Positions 10,807-22,340 of a DNA stretch of 64,000 bases are shown here, piece by piece (the stretch's first letter is position 1; the number at the start of each line of letters is the position of its first letter). This DNA is from Adiantum capillus-veneris (lineage: Eukaryota > Streptophyta > Polypodiopsida > Polypodiales > Pteridaceae). Below the pieces are notes generated by a model. It was given only the letters and a program-made list of their open reading frames with translations, did no database searches and was not told the origin of the DNA. Both the position numbers and the translations under genes were made by a program. The stretch spans positions 151,820,793 through 151,884,792 of the forward strand of contig CM043958.1 in NCBI GenBank assembly GCA_014529385.2, read 5' to 3'.

Positions 10807-11310
10807 CTAGGAGAATAGCCATAATTTCATCGGAAGAGAAGAAGGTGAAGAAGAAGGAGAAGAGGGTGACCTCTTCCTAGCCCTTTTCTTCCTTTGTTTC
10901 CTCTCTTGCCTTTGAGAGTGATGAGGAGAAGGACTATGGGTTGCTCTTTTCCTCTTGGGAGGAGTAGGCGATCGTCTAGACCGCCTTCTTCGTGGAGCCA
11001 CATCTTCAGAAGAACTTAGACTTTCATTGCTTTCTTTCTCTTTGGATTCCTCCTCTCGAATGGGAGAGAGTCTTCTTTTGGGGGTCTCTTCAAGAGGCCT
11101 CCTAAGCTCTCTCTCCTCTTGGAGAGGAAGGGAAATTCCATAGGCACGAAGTTGTTGAGTAACTTCGGCTTGCAAGGTAGGGTTGCCCATAGCTTGTTGC
11201 AACCTAGTCACAAGATAATTCACAAACATGGGAGCATCATCATTAGCACCTTCATGTGCAAAATCAAAGCTATCAATGTTCATTCTACTCTCTTGATTAT
11301 TGTCAGCCAT
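10807..11310 (-). pseudogene. gypsy Gag N-terminal region with RS-rich domain
   Basis: This frame begins MADNNQESRMNIDSFDFAHE at 11310, has a short helical segment, then a domain of about 85 residues dense in Arg-Ser, Ser-Pro and Lys-Arg (examples RRRRSRRSPTPPKRKR and [10 protein letters not shown]). The order is the same in copy 2 and in the plus-strand copy at 41700. A frameshift in the Ser-rich tract near 10830 separates it from the capsid frame. In the plus-strand copy the two parts are one frame, which shows the original fusion. Confidence 0.85.
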
Positions 11311-11690
11311 GTTAACAAAATTTTATGTATGTACTTAGTGTATGCTTTGGCAATTCAAAACCTTAGTTGCCACTCCTCTTAGCCTTTGAAAATCGGCTCT
11401 TAAGTATCTACACCCACGGCTCAAAGTGGTTAATTATAGAGAGTAGAGGAGTAGGTCTAACATAGCAGAGTTGCCAAGGGCTAGCTCCTTTCGGACTTCT
11501 TATGGCTCAATAATGGTAAAGCCGTAGGCAAGTCTAAAAAGACTCCATTATTAAGTCCAAAGCTCCCGAGGTGTGCACCATCCCCCACATAGTGGGCTTA
11601 ACAAAACCGGTCCATTAGATCCCAGTTCCACTTACCATTTATAGGCTACTTAAGGACCTCTCTTCTTAAGCAAGAAAAGAGAAACCAAAT

Positions 11691-11702
11691 GCTCTGATAC
11701 CA
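11691..11702 (-). promoter_or_regulatory. primer-binding site, initiator Met-tRNA type
   Basis: TGGTATCAGAGC on the minus strand, one base inside the 5' LTR end (CCATTACA). It is the standard plant initiator-Met-tRNA primer site. Confidence 0.92.
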
Positions 11703-11703
11703 A

Positions 11704-13298
11704 TGTAATGGAATTTGCCTATTCAATTTGAGAATAGCGGAATTTAATGAGAGTACTTTCAAGAAAATGAGTTTGTGAGCATAATTGAAGATAGCAACAT
11801 AATCATAGCAATTAGTTAACTTGGCATAGACAATACTTTTGCAAGAGAGAGAGTTTAGAGAACATGACAACAATTGAGGACCGGATTTATGTGGAGCCGG
11901 TCCCCCCTCCAATAGGCATTTGTATTATGATTTCTCCCATAAAGAGAGACTTGTTACAATACAGTCTTTGTGTTCCTTGTGACCTAGGTGATGCCATGAA
12001 GATGGAAGGCTTCATGCACCACAAACATAACATAAACTTGAAGAAAGCTTTAACTATCCCAAGCCTCAGTCCCAAGACCTCAAACACCTTCGAAGGTGGA
12101 GAGAGCTAGCAGGGAATGAGGGTAGGGAAGAGGAAGAAGAAACATTTCGTAGGAGAAAGAATTAGTTCCTCACTTATCATACTCTTGTTGCTAGCATACA
12201 TAATAGCATAGTAATGAAGAAGAAGGAGATGGCAAGCTTAAGCATTGAAGCATGGCTCTTGGTTGGATTTGCACTCCATAGCCAAGAGTGTTGGTGTAGG
12301 CTCTCAACCTCTACTTGCTTGGAGAGGGAGCTCTTGCACTTTGCATATCACACAATGAGAGTGCTTGTGAGTGTGTGTGGGTGAGTATACCCCTAGGCAC
12401 CCCCCTAGCTTGCTTGGGTCGACCCCCCCTTGTAGCTCATGCCTGAAGCTCATTGGACCCCTCCAGGCCTAGCCAATCACAAGCAGGAGCCATTACAAGC
12501 AACATGGGTAGCCTTGGGACAAGTGTCCCCCTTTCCCCTTTGAGAGAGAGGACTTGATAAATGCTAAAACAATTAGATAATTCATGTAATTTATCATTGG
12601 ACCCCTTTGAAGCCTAGCCAATAGGCTTCAAGCAACACATGAAGGTAACATGGGTAGGGGCCTGACATGTGTCCTTGCTGCCTCTTCAAGTTGGGCTTCC
12701 CTTGTGTGTGTGAGTGTGTGGGTGTTCTCTCTCTAGGCCCTAGGAAAAGGGCTCGCCCCCCTCTTGTAGGAATGCTTTTGACTTTTAGGTGATCAAGCAC
12801 CTTACTCACCAAGCATGACAAAGCACTTGAACTAGGGGGTGTTCCCACAAGCATCTCAGGCAAGCTTCTCAAGGCACCTCAAGTACTTTAATCATGCAGC
12901 AAGTCAAGCACCTCAAGCATGGAGCCAGTCAAGCACCTCAAGCATTGAAAAACACCTCAAGCATGACAAGCACCTCAAGCAGGACAAGCACCTCGAGCTT
13001 GGGCCGGGTTCCCACCTCAAGCTCAGCCCTAGCTTACTTAAGGTCAAAAGGACTTTTACACACATTTATTGGAGGTCTTCAATGAAGCTAACCCTAAGGT
13101 CTTATGCTCCATTGGTTAGCCTTGCTCTTTGATAGACCATCTCCCTTTGGGGCCCCTTTACATTGGCCCCGTGTTGAGGATAGATCTAAAAGCACATACC
13201 TATATCTTAACACTTGTTCCCGTTTATTCTCCCACATTAAGTGATCAATTTAATATGAGAAAATCATTTGGGTTAGTTAGATATTAGATTTTATGACA
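11704..13298 (-). repeat. family G copy 1, 5' LTR
   Basis: This 1595-bp LTR pairs with 4570-6172. Differences cluster in the first 100 bp (a short deletion near 11780) and are otherwise few. It contains the antisense small ORF at 11864-12109 and the CAAGCACCT minisatellite at about 12855-13015. Confidence 0.9.
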
Positions 13299-13611
13299 TT
13301 ACCTCTCTCTTGAAATCATAGTCGTCCTCGACTATGAAGTAGAAGAGATAAAGTCTTAGTCATTAGTCAATCGTACTTAGCGGGTAAAGGATCCCTTTTT
13401 ACCCTACGACATCTTTCCAAGATGGATGACTAATCGATTTGGTGCTTGGGAGACATAGCTGCCGCAAGCATGTCTGCTCTTTAGTCCATTTCATTCTCCC
13501 AAAGTAGAGTGACAAATTCTACTTGGTGTTTGAGAGACGTCGTCATCACAAACATGATTCTAAGCATGCTTACTAGTTAAATTTGTGCACAATTAAAAAG
13601 AGGACTAGTCA
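13299..13611 (-). mobile_element. 3' internal fragment of a second family G copy joined to the 5' LTR
   Basis: Sequence right of the LTR matches 6173-6485, the polypurine tract and 3' untranslated region, almost base for base, then stops abruptly after GACTAGTCA. It should not lie outside a 5' LTR, so two elements must share this LTR. That is the product expected from unequal recombination or a tandem insertion. Confidence 0.85.
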
Positions 13612-13626
13612 AACTTTCTCCTAATG

Positions 13627-13840
13627 AGAGAATTGACAATCGCAAAAGGCTATAAAATATATGAAGAACCAACCTTAATACTAAGCCTCTTTCAGTAGAG
13701 TTACAAGCATAGCATGTCTATTACCGACCTCAACTAGCTGCCAATCCATTTAGTCAATCCTCAATCGGGAAAAATTGGACAGAGAATTGACAATCGCAAA
13801 AGGCTATAAAATATATGAAGAACCAACCTTGATACTAAGC
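13627..13840 (+). repeat. 60-bp direct repeats flanking 96-bp dispersed repeat copy B
   Basis: A 60-bp unit starting AGAGAATTGACAATCGC is present at 13627-13686 and 13781-13840 with one visible mismatch. Between them lies the 96-bp repeat (13686-13781) also found at 3868-3963. Confidence 0.85.
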
Positions 13841-13843
13841 CGT

Positions 13844-16800
13844 CAAAGGATGCTCACAAACGTGTATCGGATTGGGGTTGGTTGGTTGTGGGGGGGGGGG
13901 AGGGGGGTTGTGACACTAGAACTACAACATCCCTCTTCATTTTCATTTGTTGTCATGAGCTAAATCTTAAATTCAAGAGATTAATTTGAATTATTTTTCA
14001 TAAATATTGATTGGAGAAGGGCTAGAGAGGTAATGGTATGCTCTTAGGGGCCTTTTAGATTGTTTTTAAGAACCCTAGTAACGATAAGCCACAAGTTTGG
14101 GTATGCTTAGAATGATGCTCTGATAGCTCAAATAGGTGGTATATGAAGATTATAAACTTTGCCTTTTGTGTCGTTGAATTTTGAGTCCATTTTCTTATCA
14201 AAACATGCAATTATACAAGTAGTCTACATAGTGAGATTGTTTGCCGATTTGTTGATTTTGATTAATGGTTAGCTCATTGTTAGTGCAGATAGAGCAGATT
14301 GACATGCCAAGGTTATCTCCGTGCCTTAGGCAGATCAACGCCTTGTCTATTTCCATTTATTATGATAGTATCCTCAGATAGTTATGATGCATCATCAATC
14401 GTGATGATTACTCACTTACACTCTCGAAAGGAATCATGTCATAATGCTCCGTCTAGAGAAAAGTGGACTAGAGAATGAGCACCCAGTGACTAAATGCTCC
14501 TTCCAACTTCTCCACTACACTTGCCAAACAATCAATGACCAATTTTGACTCCCAATTAGTATATAAACCCTAAATCTTGTTTATATCCCCGTTCACAATC
14601 GTTTTTACCCCCTCAAATTATTATTTTTCCTAATTGGCATAATTGCACTTTTGCATCTCCCCTATGGTAGAATGCATGTGTTGAGTTTGCTAGTGTGGTC
14701 AAAATTTCTAGATTTGGCCTCTTCAAACTTGCTATAGGTTATATCTTTTTTGCCACTTGGCTAGATTTGCCCTAAAAAGATGCGCGTCCCTCCCCCCCCC
14801 CCCCCCCCCCAAACAAAAAAAAAAAAAAAAACTTTGGACACCCTAGAAGCAAACTGACTTCATTTAGGCCCTAAAAACCTCAAGGCATTGAACATTTTAG
14901 TCTAAACCAATTTTCCAAGTGTTTGTGGTTATGTTGGTGCGCTTGGTTTGGATTGTTTCTTTTTCTTTTGGCCAAAAATGCCTCAGATTGTTGTCCTAGT
15001 GTTGACTTTGAAGCTCTTTTGGTAAATTGTCGGCCTTGGGTTTGCTATTGGTATTTTAAGACTTTCCTAGCACAAGCCCAACTCGAATTCGCTTGCTTTG
15101 CACTTGGCCTTAATGTTGCTGATTTCATTTTGTGGTGACAAATTTTTTTTGTGCTTTTAGAGTATTCCTAGGAACCTTCATCCTCTTTGGCTTTGACTAG
15201 TTGTTCTTCTTCTTTCTTTCCTACTGTTTTCACCCTAATGATAGAAGAAAAAATGTTGGCCTTGAATGATGCAAGACTATATACAATGGACTAATGGATA
15301 TGATGAAGAGTAGCTTCAAATATTAAGACTCTTTTACTCACCGACCCCACGTGACATTATTATAGCTTGCTCGTCAAGCCGCCAGGTTGATAGAGCGAAC
15401 CATAAGATTGAAACAAATGGACATGTGACCACAATAAGTCATATAGCTAGAAGGTAAAGGTGGGATTTACAACCTACCCTCATTTTCGGGTAAGCTACTC
15501 CACTCTTAACTCCTCTGCTTGCCCAACTGGAGTGGGAGCAAGGCTGAAGACCCGATCGCACCTGTGTGGGAAGTGTACGGAAGCAATTCTGTAGGAGTGG
15601 ACGATGGCGACGTGAATGCTCGTGATTGGAAGGTTGCAACCTACGATAGAGAAGGTGAAAGGGCTTGCAAAAATACAACTTATCACCTACCTTTTACAGA
15701 GTGCTACCAAGGTTATCTTAAGCCTTCGAGAACTAGGGCTTATTTTTCTCCTTTCCTAGAAATGTAATGTCCTCTCCCCCCACTCCCCCCATTAACACTA
15801 GGCACGACTCTGCTCTTATCAACGAGTAGGATTTGTAAGGGGTGGGTGGGATGGACCGTCACTGAGAAAAGTGTATTGCCCTTGTCAACAGTATCTTGTG
15901 GTGGCACAGTTCTTTTGAAACCCATTGATATTTTGTTAAGAGTTGGAGTTCGGTGACGAGTCCATCCATGTATCACCTTGAAATTTTCTAGACATACGAC
16001 TCGTGTAGTGGCCTTCTTTGCCGCAAGTGTAGTTGTTTCCTTTGCTGCAAGGCAATGCCTACCCTGGTTGTCTAGATCAACCCGAGTTGCTGCCAATTTA
16101 ACAGATGGCATTGTCATCCTGACACAATTCTCCCTTTTCTCACAATGGTTGATTTTAATTCATGGGAGAAAAGGGACAATAGGGTAAGGGACCAATAAAT
16201 GGACAACCCCCAAAAGGTGGATGAACCCACCCCAAAAGAGACAAACATTAAAAATATGCTTGGAATCTTTCTTTCTTTTTTAGCAAAACTCACAATTGTG
16301 AGCAGATTATATTGAGCAACCCAAAAAATTACAAGGTTTTGTCATGCTCATGTTAAGCCATGACACCATCCAAGGATCATATTTACAATGGCTATCAAGG
16401 CAACCACCCCTATCACCCCACCTCCACATCCTTGGTATCCAAGGTCCATACTCTTGTCATTCTAAGAGCTTTTACTTACCGATGGCCAAGATTTGCCCCC
16501 ATCCCAAGAATTCCATCAACTGACAACAAAGCACAAGTAGTCCTAGACCAATCCTCCAAGTGATGCTCGAGTCCGAGTGCCCATATTAGCACTTTGCTTT
16601 GGAATCTTGCTTGTGTCCTCATTTGGGTAAAAAGCATTGTTGGGGCTTCAAGGTCTTGCTCTAAAAAACCCTCAAAATCTAACATTTTCAAATAGAGCAC
16701 TGAGGTAAAATTAGAAAATTATCAATCTCGGTACCCTCTTTTCATGGAGAATTCAATGCACTAATCATATTTCAAATTTGGCACACTGGTAGGAGATGAA

Positions 16801-17906
16801 TCACCAGCCAAAGTATGTAAAATCAGGAGGAGATAAGAGATGGCATGCAATGGTTGGCAAGCACTGCACATAAATAAAGTGGCTGGGGAGGCACACTGCA
16901 GTGTGGGAGTAACGACATACAAAGTCACATCTACCCCAACCCAACCTTGAGAAGGGTCCGAGGATGCATACCTTGTCATCAGAACGCTAGTCAACAAGAG
17001 AACATATAAAGATACAGTTCTTCGTGGATGAAGAGACAACTGAAGAGAGGGAGAGTTTATATTACAGGATGTAACTGAGCAGGGAGTTGAACCTCCTAGG
17101 TATTATTTTCCCTGCCTCACTTTTTCTTGATTTCTTGAAGCAAGCTGTCTCCAAAAATAGAGATGGCCAAACTAGTATCAAGAACTCAAAATCTTGTCCT
17201 ACAAAATGTTCCATAAGGTGCTTCACAGCCCTTTAAACTGTTCGCAGCCCTTTAGAAAGCCCCATTGGGACATCAACAGCTTAAATTCGAAAAACAGAAA
17301 CACTCTAATAATACATTCTATTTACTACTGTTCGGAGCTCTCGTGGATGCACAGAAGTCACAGATGAGACAGCTACAATGTCTTCACTCTGAACAACTGG
17401 GGATACCAAGCCTCTTTTTGAATGCCTTGACAGCACACATTAAACTCATTTCTTAGGTCTGTTACGCCATACAACTCTGTAAGTAACACAGAATAATGTG
17501 TCCCTGTCCTGCAACTCTCAGCCAACCAACCGATGTCCGAACACCTCTGCAGCATACAAAACAAACAGAAGATGCTTCATGGATATTGGAAGGCTGTGGA
17601 GAATATGACATCCAGAAATAAAGAAAAAATCCATTCAAAGTCAACCATACAGATATACCAAATGCACTGATTCCAGTTCAACTGATTCGACTATCTGAGG
17701 GCTATTCCATTGGATAGACACCCAGCAGGCCAAAAATCAAATTTCATTTAACAGAAGCAACCTTGTACATCTAATCTAATCTTGATGTAAAAAACCAAGA
17801 GAATTTACAAAATTGCAATGGGGATCGCAGTACAACAAGCAATCACAAATGTATTCACTAACAATGTCTTGACCAGCAACAAGAGGTACTGTTCTTAACT
17901 GGACGC
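13844..17906. other. stretch without recognisable genes
   Basis: Only short frames without recognisable domains are found. It holds a G-rich patch (13890-13907), a run of 19 C followed by about 17 A (14792-14831), and AT-rich sequence. Segments at 15519-15767 (plus) and 15740-16117 (minus) are open but show no family motifs. About 17000-17906 is probably the 3' untranslated and downstream region of the RAD7-like gene; no polyadenylation signal can be assigned with confidence. Confidence 0.5.
14792..14831. repeat. poly-C / poly-A homopolymer junction
   Basis: Nineteen C are followed by AAAC and a run of 17 A. The two homopolymers lie back to back in otherwise unremarkable sequence. Confidence 0.9.
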
Positions 17907-20663
17907 TCAGATGGGATAAGTCAATCCAACAATTTTCAAGTTGGCATTGCTGTGTCCATTCAGAAATTTGTCTGTTACCTGCAATCACCCTGAAAAACTT
18001 CAAAGACAATACCATACAACTACAAGAAATGTACTGGACAGCCTGTTATACATGAGCACGGACCTGTGTACATCCAAACATCCTCAGCTCTTGAAGCTGT
18101 TGGCAACTATCTGCAAGAAGCCCGAGGGACTCGTCATCTACAAGCCTACAGAAGGACAAGTCCAAGCATTCCAGACACGCACTACTGTGCCGTGCAAGAG
18201 CCGTGATAGTTTGACCTGCAACCTGCACGATTGAAAGAAGCGAGGAGAGTTATGGACCTCTCTTTACCTACCTTACTCAGTATAGGCAAAAGTACCACCT
18301 GCTGAACAGAGTTTAAGGACAACTTAAGTAATGATGCTCCTGAAGCAGTAACAAAGGTGGCAATGGCCTCGTCACTATAACAGCAAAAAGACCCCAAGGT
18401 TAGAGCCAGACTTACTCAAAGACCATCATAGCAACTAAGCGACAAGCCCAATTTACCATTGCACATACCTGAACTTGCATCTTTTTAAATTCAAATCCTG
18501 TATTTTGCTCATGTTATCTGTGATATGGGCGACAGCGGTATCAGTTAACATTAAGAGGTGCGCCAGATTTAAACTACGAAGAGAAGGACAGCATGAACCA
18601 ATTGCTGCAACTGCTGCATCAGTGAGGGATCTGCCAGCACAAAGATACCTCATGTGATACATTCAAAAAGGAGCTTGACAGCTTCTGCACTGAGATTCAG
18701 CTAACTTACGTGCAACGAGCGAGAACGAGCTGCTTGAGGTTCAATCCCAACTGCACACATAGTTCACTTACAACTTCATCAGTAACCCCACCAACTTCTG
18801 CCAGAGAGAGTTTCCGTAGCTTTGCCAGCCGCACAATATTATGCACCAGTACCATGGCATTCAAATTGGGGCAACCATCGAGCACCAAAGACTCAATTGT
18901 CTGGCCAACACACCGAACCACTGCTTCCATGGAAGCATTGGTGAGAAAAGAGCAGTTACTCAAGTCCAAGTGGACCAACTGGGGTGAGGCCTGCAATAGC
19001 GCTTCAAGGCCCTGATCACTCAGTCTATATGCACCTCTGAGGGATATTGACTTAAGGAGGGTTGATGTAGCAGGACTTGCAATAGTAGTTAGCAGACAAT
19101 GCTCTGAGAGAGCTCGCCCACAAAATCCAAGATGTAATTTCTGGCCAAGCAAAACAGTGACAATGTCAATTCAAAGACGAGCAGCCTCAACTTAAAAGTT
19201 TAAATCCTATCCCTAACCTCTAAGCGACCAGGGCAGATTTGCTTCATCATTTCAAGAAGCTCATCCTCACCGACTTGGGTGCAATCTACAGAATGAACTT
19301 CAGAAGGTTCCCCCTGGAAAAAAAGAGAGAGTGCCTTGGAGGACATGTTACGGTGTTCACAGAATGCAGCGCTGATGCGAAGCCGGACCAAATCAGGCAC
19401 CCCTTCCAAAGAAACAACATTATCAACATTAGTTGCCAACACACTAAGGCAAAGGTCTTGCAAGGAAGGGCATATTCTTCTTCCAAAAGCATGATTGCCA
19501 GGAACTCTAGTAGGTTTCCAGTCCACCACAGATAACTTGCTTCCAGGAGCATCAGCAATCTGTCGAGCTGCAGCAGCCTTGGCCCGATTATTGACCAGTT
19601 GCCTTGCGGTAGAAAAGGGCCCCGGCCAGTCTACTTCCTGAGGCTGGGGCTGTTCCTGAGGGTTGCGCTCACCAACCTGTCGAGGTTGCCGACCACTTCG
19701 CCTACTAGGATAGGAAGGAGGGGCACCAGCAGGTGCCTCGTTGCCATCGGCATCAAAATGGGCAAAATGAAATGCCCTATCCCGAGCTATTTGAAGAAAC
19801 CTAGACCTTGATGCTTCTGCTCGGCTTAGCACACCTCGACCTCTATTATGTGTCTCTGCCTCTACCTGTGGCCGAGGCAAAGGTTCTGAGTCTAATTCCT
19901 GTTGATTCACTTGAGTTTCTTCAGACAGCAGAGAAGCCACAGGACCATCCTCAACAGATTCAGAACCAAGTTTAACAGATCCCTCGCCTAGCTCAAGCTG
20001 CATATCAGTGTCATGCTTGTTAACAAAGGTATTTGGAGTAGTGCTTTCAAGTGGACAACCCAGAAAATGTTCAGATACTGCTTTGCCATGGCCCTGCTGA
20101 TCAGAATCAAGTTTGTCAAAATCCATCTCAATATCATCCTTGTTGTCCAAGGCATTTAAACTGGTCCTTCCATTACCATGTAAAGAACCCACTTCATCAC
20201 CATGTGAAGACCCCATAAAAACATCAGTTACAGCTTTGCCAACTCTGACAAAGGTCTCACAGCTCACAGAACCACCGCAACCAGTAGTACCAGCTCGATC
20301 AAAGGTAAGTTTGTTGCTAAAATCAACATTTACCGGGGACAAACCCTGAGAGAAAACAGTAGAAGCCTTGGCCATTCGTGAAACTTCTTCCTGACACGTC
20401 TCCTCTGCTTTTCTTTTCCCTTCGAATTTGCCTCTGCGGCAAGGCAATTCAGAAGTAGCCACCGAAGCAACATCCACATTTAGTCTGCGGCTTCGTCGGA
20501 TGACAGGAGTTACTGCTGATCTTGCAAACTCGTGATCCTGAGTTGGGGTGGCCGGCCCAAGAGGAGCAGGGCTAGCGAGACTTGCGGGTCCCGCTTCAGT
20601 ATCGTGAGAGACGACCGTTCCTTTGCCAAGCAATGAAGCTGTCTGCGACCGAAGCGTGGGCAT
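17907..20663 (-). CDS. RAD7-like leucine-rich-repeat (RNI-like) protein, 6 exons
   Basis: The gene model is read directly, all introns GT-AG: exons 20663-19218, 19140-18710, 18630-18469, 18374-18299, 18222-18064 and 17978-17907. The phases join cleanly into 781 aa ending at a TGA. The start MPTLRSQTASLL was chosen over an upstream in-frame Met at 20756 because it resembles the short basic start of plant homologues. Residues 1-300 are disordered, with basic RRSRRL-type patches. Next come DWPGPFSTARQLV and CPSLQDLCLSVLATNVDNVV, then about eight Cys-containing LRRs (LTDAAVAAIGSCCPSLRSLN, DEAIATFVTASGASLLKLSL, MFGCTQV). The arrangement matches plant proteins related to yeast Rad7, such as Arabidopsis At2g06040 from memory. 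Yeast Rad7 acts in global-genome nucleotide excision repair with a cullin ligase; the plant role is inferred. No F-box is obvious. It is the only intact host gene seen. Confidence 0.88.
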
Positions 20664-21125
20664 GGTGGACCGTTCGCAGATTACAGACGAGAAACGCAGC
20701 AGCTTATGCTTCGCTGCATTGTCTTCCGCTCTGCTGATGATGGAGGGAGGGCTCAACCCTAAAATAGTTCCGCTCGAGAGCGCGCGTTTCCTGCCTACAA
20801 CAAGTTCCCGCCCTCACCAAACTGGCGTGAGCTTGAAGCTTGACGGAACCTTCGTGTTCTCTTTTCGAGGGCCACTTGGGATCCATGGCGGAGAGATATT
20901 TCCATGCCGGATTGACATTCAGAGAGAGCCCTTGAGGGCCGTTAAATTGCGTTTTTGAAGCCAAAAAAATCAAATTAAGTCTCTTGACGATGGTGATGTT
21001 CCAGCTGGGCGCATCTAATAGGGCAGTTCACAACGGAATTGCGGCTTTTCTCTCTTCGCTCTTGCACCAGCACCCCCCATCTGCAATTTCTGCGCTTTGG
21101 CTCCATGGCCGATTTGGAGGTTGGT
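20664..21125 (-). promoter_or_regulatory. 5' region of the RAD7-like gene
   Basis: This holds the presumed 5' untranslated leader and proximal promoter, GC-rich near the start codon. I see no convincing TATA box. A compound (CT)n(CA)n microsatellite marks its far end, and LINE sequence begins about 650 bp upstream of the start codon. Confidence 0.4.
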
Positions 21126-21126
21126 G

Positions 21127-21177
<51 letters not shown>

Positions 21178-21179
21178 AC
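21126..21179. repeat. compound (CT)n(CA)n microsatellite
   Basis: About 13 CT units run directly into about 14 CA units. The same CT-then-CA order on the plus strand recurs at 23957, 24083, 57493 and 58528. Confidence 0.95.
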
Positions 21180-21309
21180 CACAGAGGACCCAGCGGCACT
21201 ATTCGCCATACAAGGAGGCCACCATGAGAGAGCCAGCAGACACAACTCGCCCCACAGAGTACGGCCATCATTTGCTCAGATTAGGCTCCTAGCATTGCCT
21301 CGTTATTTA

Positions 21310-22207
21310 TAATGGGATGGCACAATGGCCTACTTCAGGAGGACTAACATGCATACCACATGGAGTTGCAGTTGGGGGGGGGGAAGCACCGTGGATTACA
21401 TCATAGGACCTAGAGAGGCCACCCAGCTAGTTAGCTCTTTCGCCATCCCACCTATACCAATTGGAGCCGACCACATCTATCTGGCACTCTCCTTCACTGG
21501 CCACACACCCATGACGCACCCCACACACTGCGATCCATTTGACACATGAGCTAACCCCCTTATACTCGGCAGAGGTCAAGACATCACTGCATATGCTTGC
21601 CTCTCACATCACATTTGTTCTTCATACATCAACCATAAGCTCTTTCCCACACACCACCCATATTGGCCACACTCCCCCTCCTAGGGACCATGCCACATTG
21701 GTACGATGTTGAGTGCAGAGATCTGTACCGTCGGCTGCGTGCACAACGGACTCTATGAGAGACCACTAATTGAGAGGGCAGACGCCAGATGAAGACACAC
21801 ACATGCAGAAAGCGGCGAGCTTTTGAGGAGGCACAGGAGCTAGAGATACATCACATGTTCATGAGCATGGACAATGCCACAGCGTGGCGCACCCTCCACG
21901 AGCCATGATCGCCTACCCTTGTTGAGGATCCACAGGTATGGCACGACTACACAGAGAAACTCTATTAGGTGTTGAACCAGCCACGAATTCTCCAAACTCC
22001 ATGGCCTCGACCCACGAGCTCCTCCTTCTTCACAACGGAGATGGTCAAGAAGGCCACCCATCGACTACAGCATCGCCAATCATCAGACCATACAGATTTA
22101 CAGAGTGAGCACCTCATTTATGCAACCGCCACGATAGCCCCATTGATTGCACATGCATTCAAACGGGCTATAAGGGAGGGCTTCCCAGAGGAGTGGACCA
22201 TGCACAC
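21310..22207 (+). pseudogene. LINE retrotransposon, 5' part (endonuclease end and RT start)
   Basis: Plus-strand remnants include the end of an AP-type endonuclease (STVDYIIGPREATQLVSSFA then PIGADHIYLALSFTG, with the terminal D-H pair) and, after degraded linker sequence (NNWYD-like near 21690), the start of the RT domain (FFTTEMVKKATHRLQ, TATIAPLIAHAFKRAIREGF, PEEWTMHT). It ends exactly at 22207, where an LTR begins, and continues at 53946. The 5' edge is uncertain. Stops and shifts show it is inactive. Confidence 0.82.
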
Positions 22208-22340
22208 TGTAACGAAATTAGGCTAATAACATTGATTGTAGCGGAATTAAAATGACATTAGTGAGCATTTCATAAAGACAATTCCTAATGAAAGCAGAGA
22301 GAAAGTGTTTGCTTAAAGATAGAAATATAAACATTACACC
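22208..22340 (-). repeat. outer diverged solo LTR of family G, segment 1
   Basis: It begins TGTAACGAAATTAGG, a diverged form of the family G LTR edge, immediately after LINE sequence ending CACAC (22203-22207). It stops at ACACC (22336-22340), the target duplication of the next element. The LTR resumes at 38794. Confidence 0.78.

Larger units (their letters stand above)
4570..13298 (-). mobile_element. Ty3/gypsy retrotransposon, family G, copy 1
   Basis: A complete minus-strand element: 5' LTR 11704-13298, Met-tRNA primer site 11691-11702, gag-pol 11310-6532, polypurine tract just right of 6173, 3' LTR 4570-6172. The two LTRs look nearly identical apart from a small variable zone at the inner end, so insertion was recent in relative terms. 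The gag-pol frame carries only a few breaks. No target-site duplication is found: the left flank is ACAAA, and the right LTR is followed by internal sequence of another copy, not by flanking DNA. Domain order PR-RT-RH-IN with a C-terminal chromodomain-like segment places it among chromovirus-like gypsy elements. Confidence 0.93.

Noticed and set aside
10800-10840. Programmed frameshift between the RS domain and capsid of Gag
   Set aside because: Copies 1 and 2 shift in different directions and copy 3 is fused in one frame, so these are independent indels in a Ser-rich tract.
15439-16117. Three overlapping open frames on both strands
   Set aside because: No domain, no agreement between frames and no codon pattern that favours one; chance or old repeat sequence is more likely.
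20664-20756. Upstream in-frame Met at 20756 as the start of the RAD7-like protein
   Set aside because: The 31 extra residues lack similarity to the expected N-terminus, while MPTLRSQ at 20663 resembles known plant starts. The longer form cannot be excluded.
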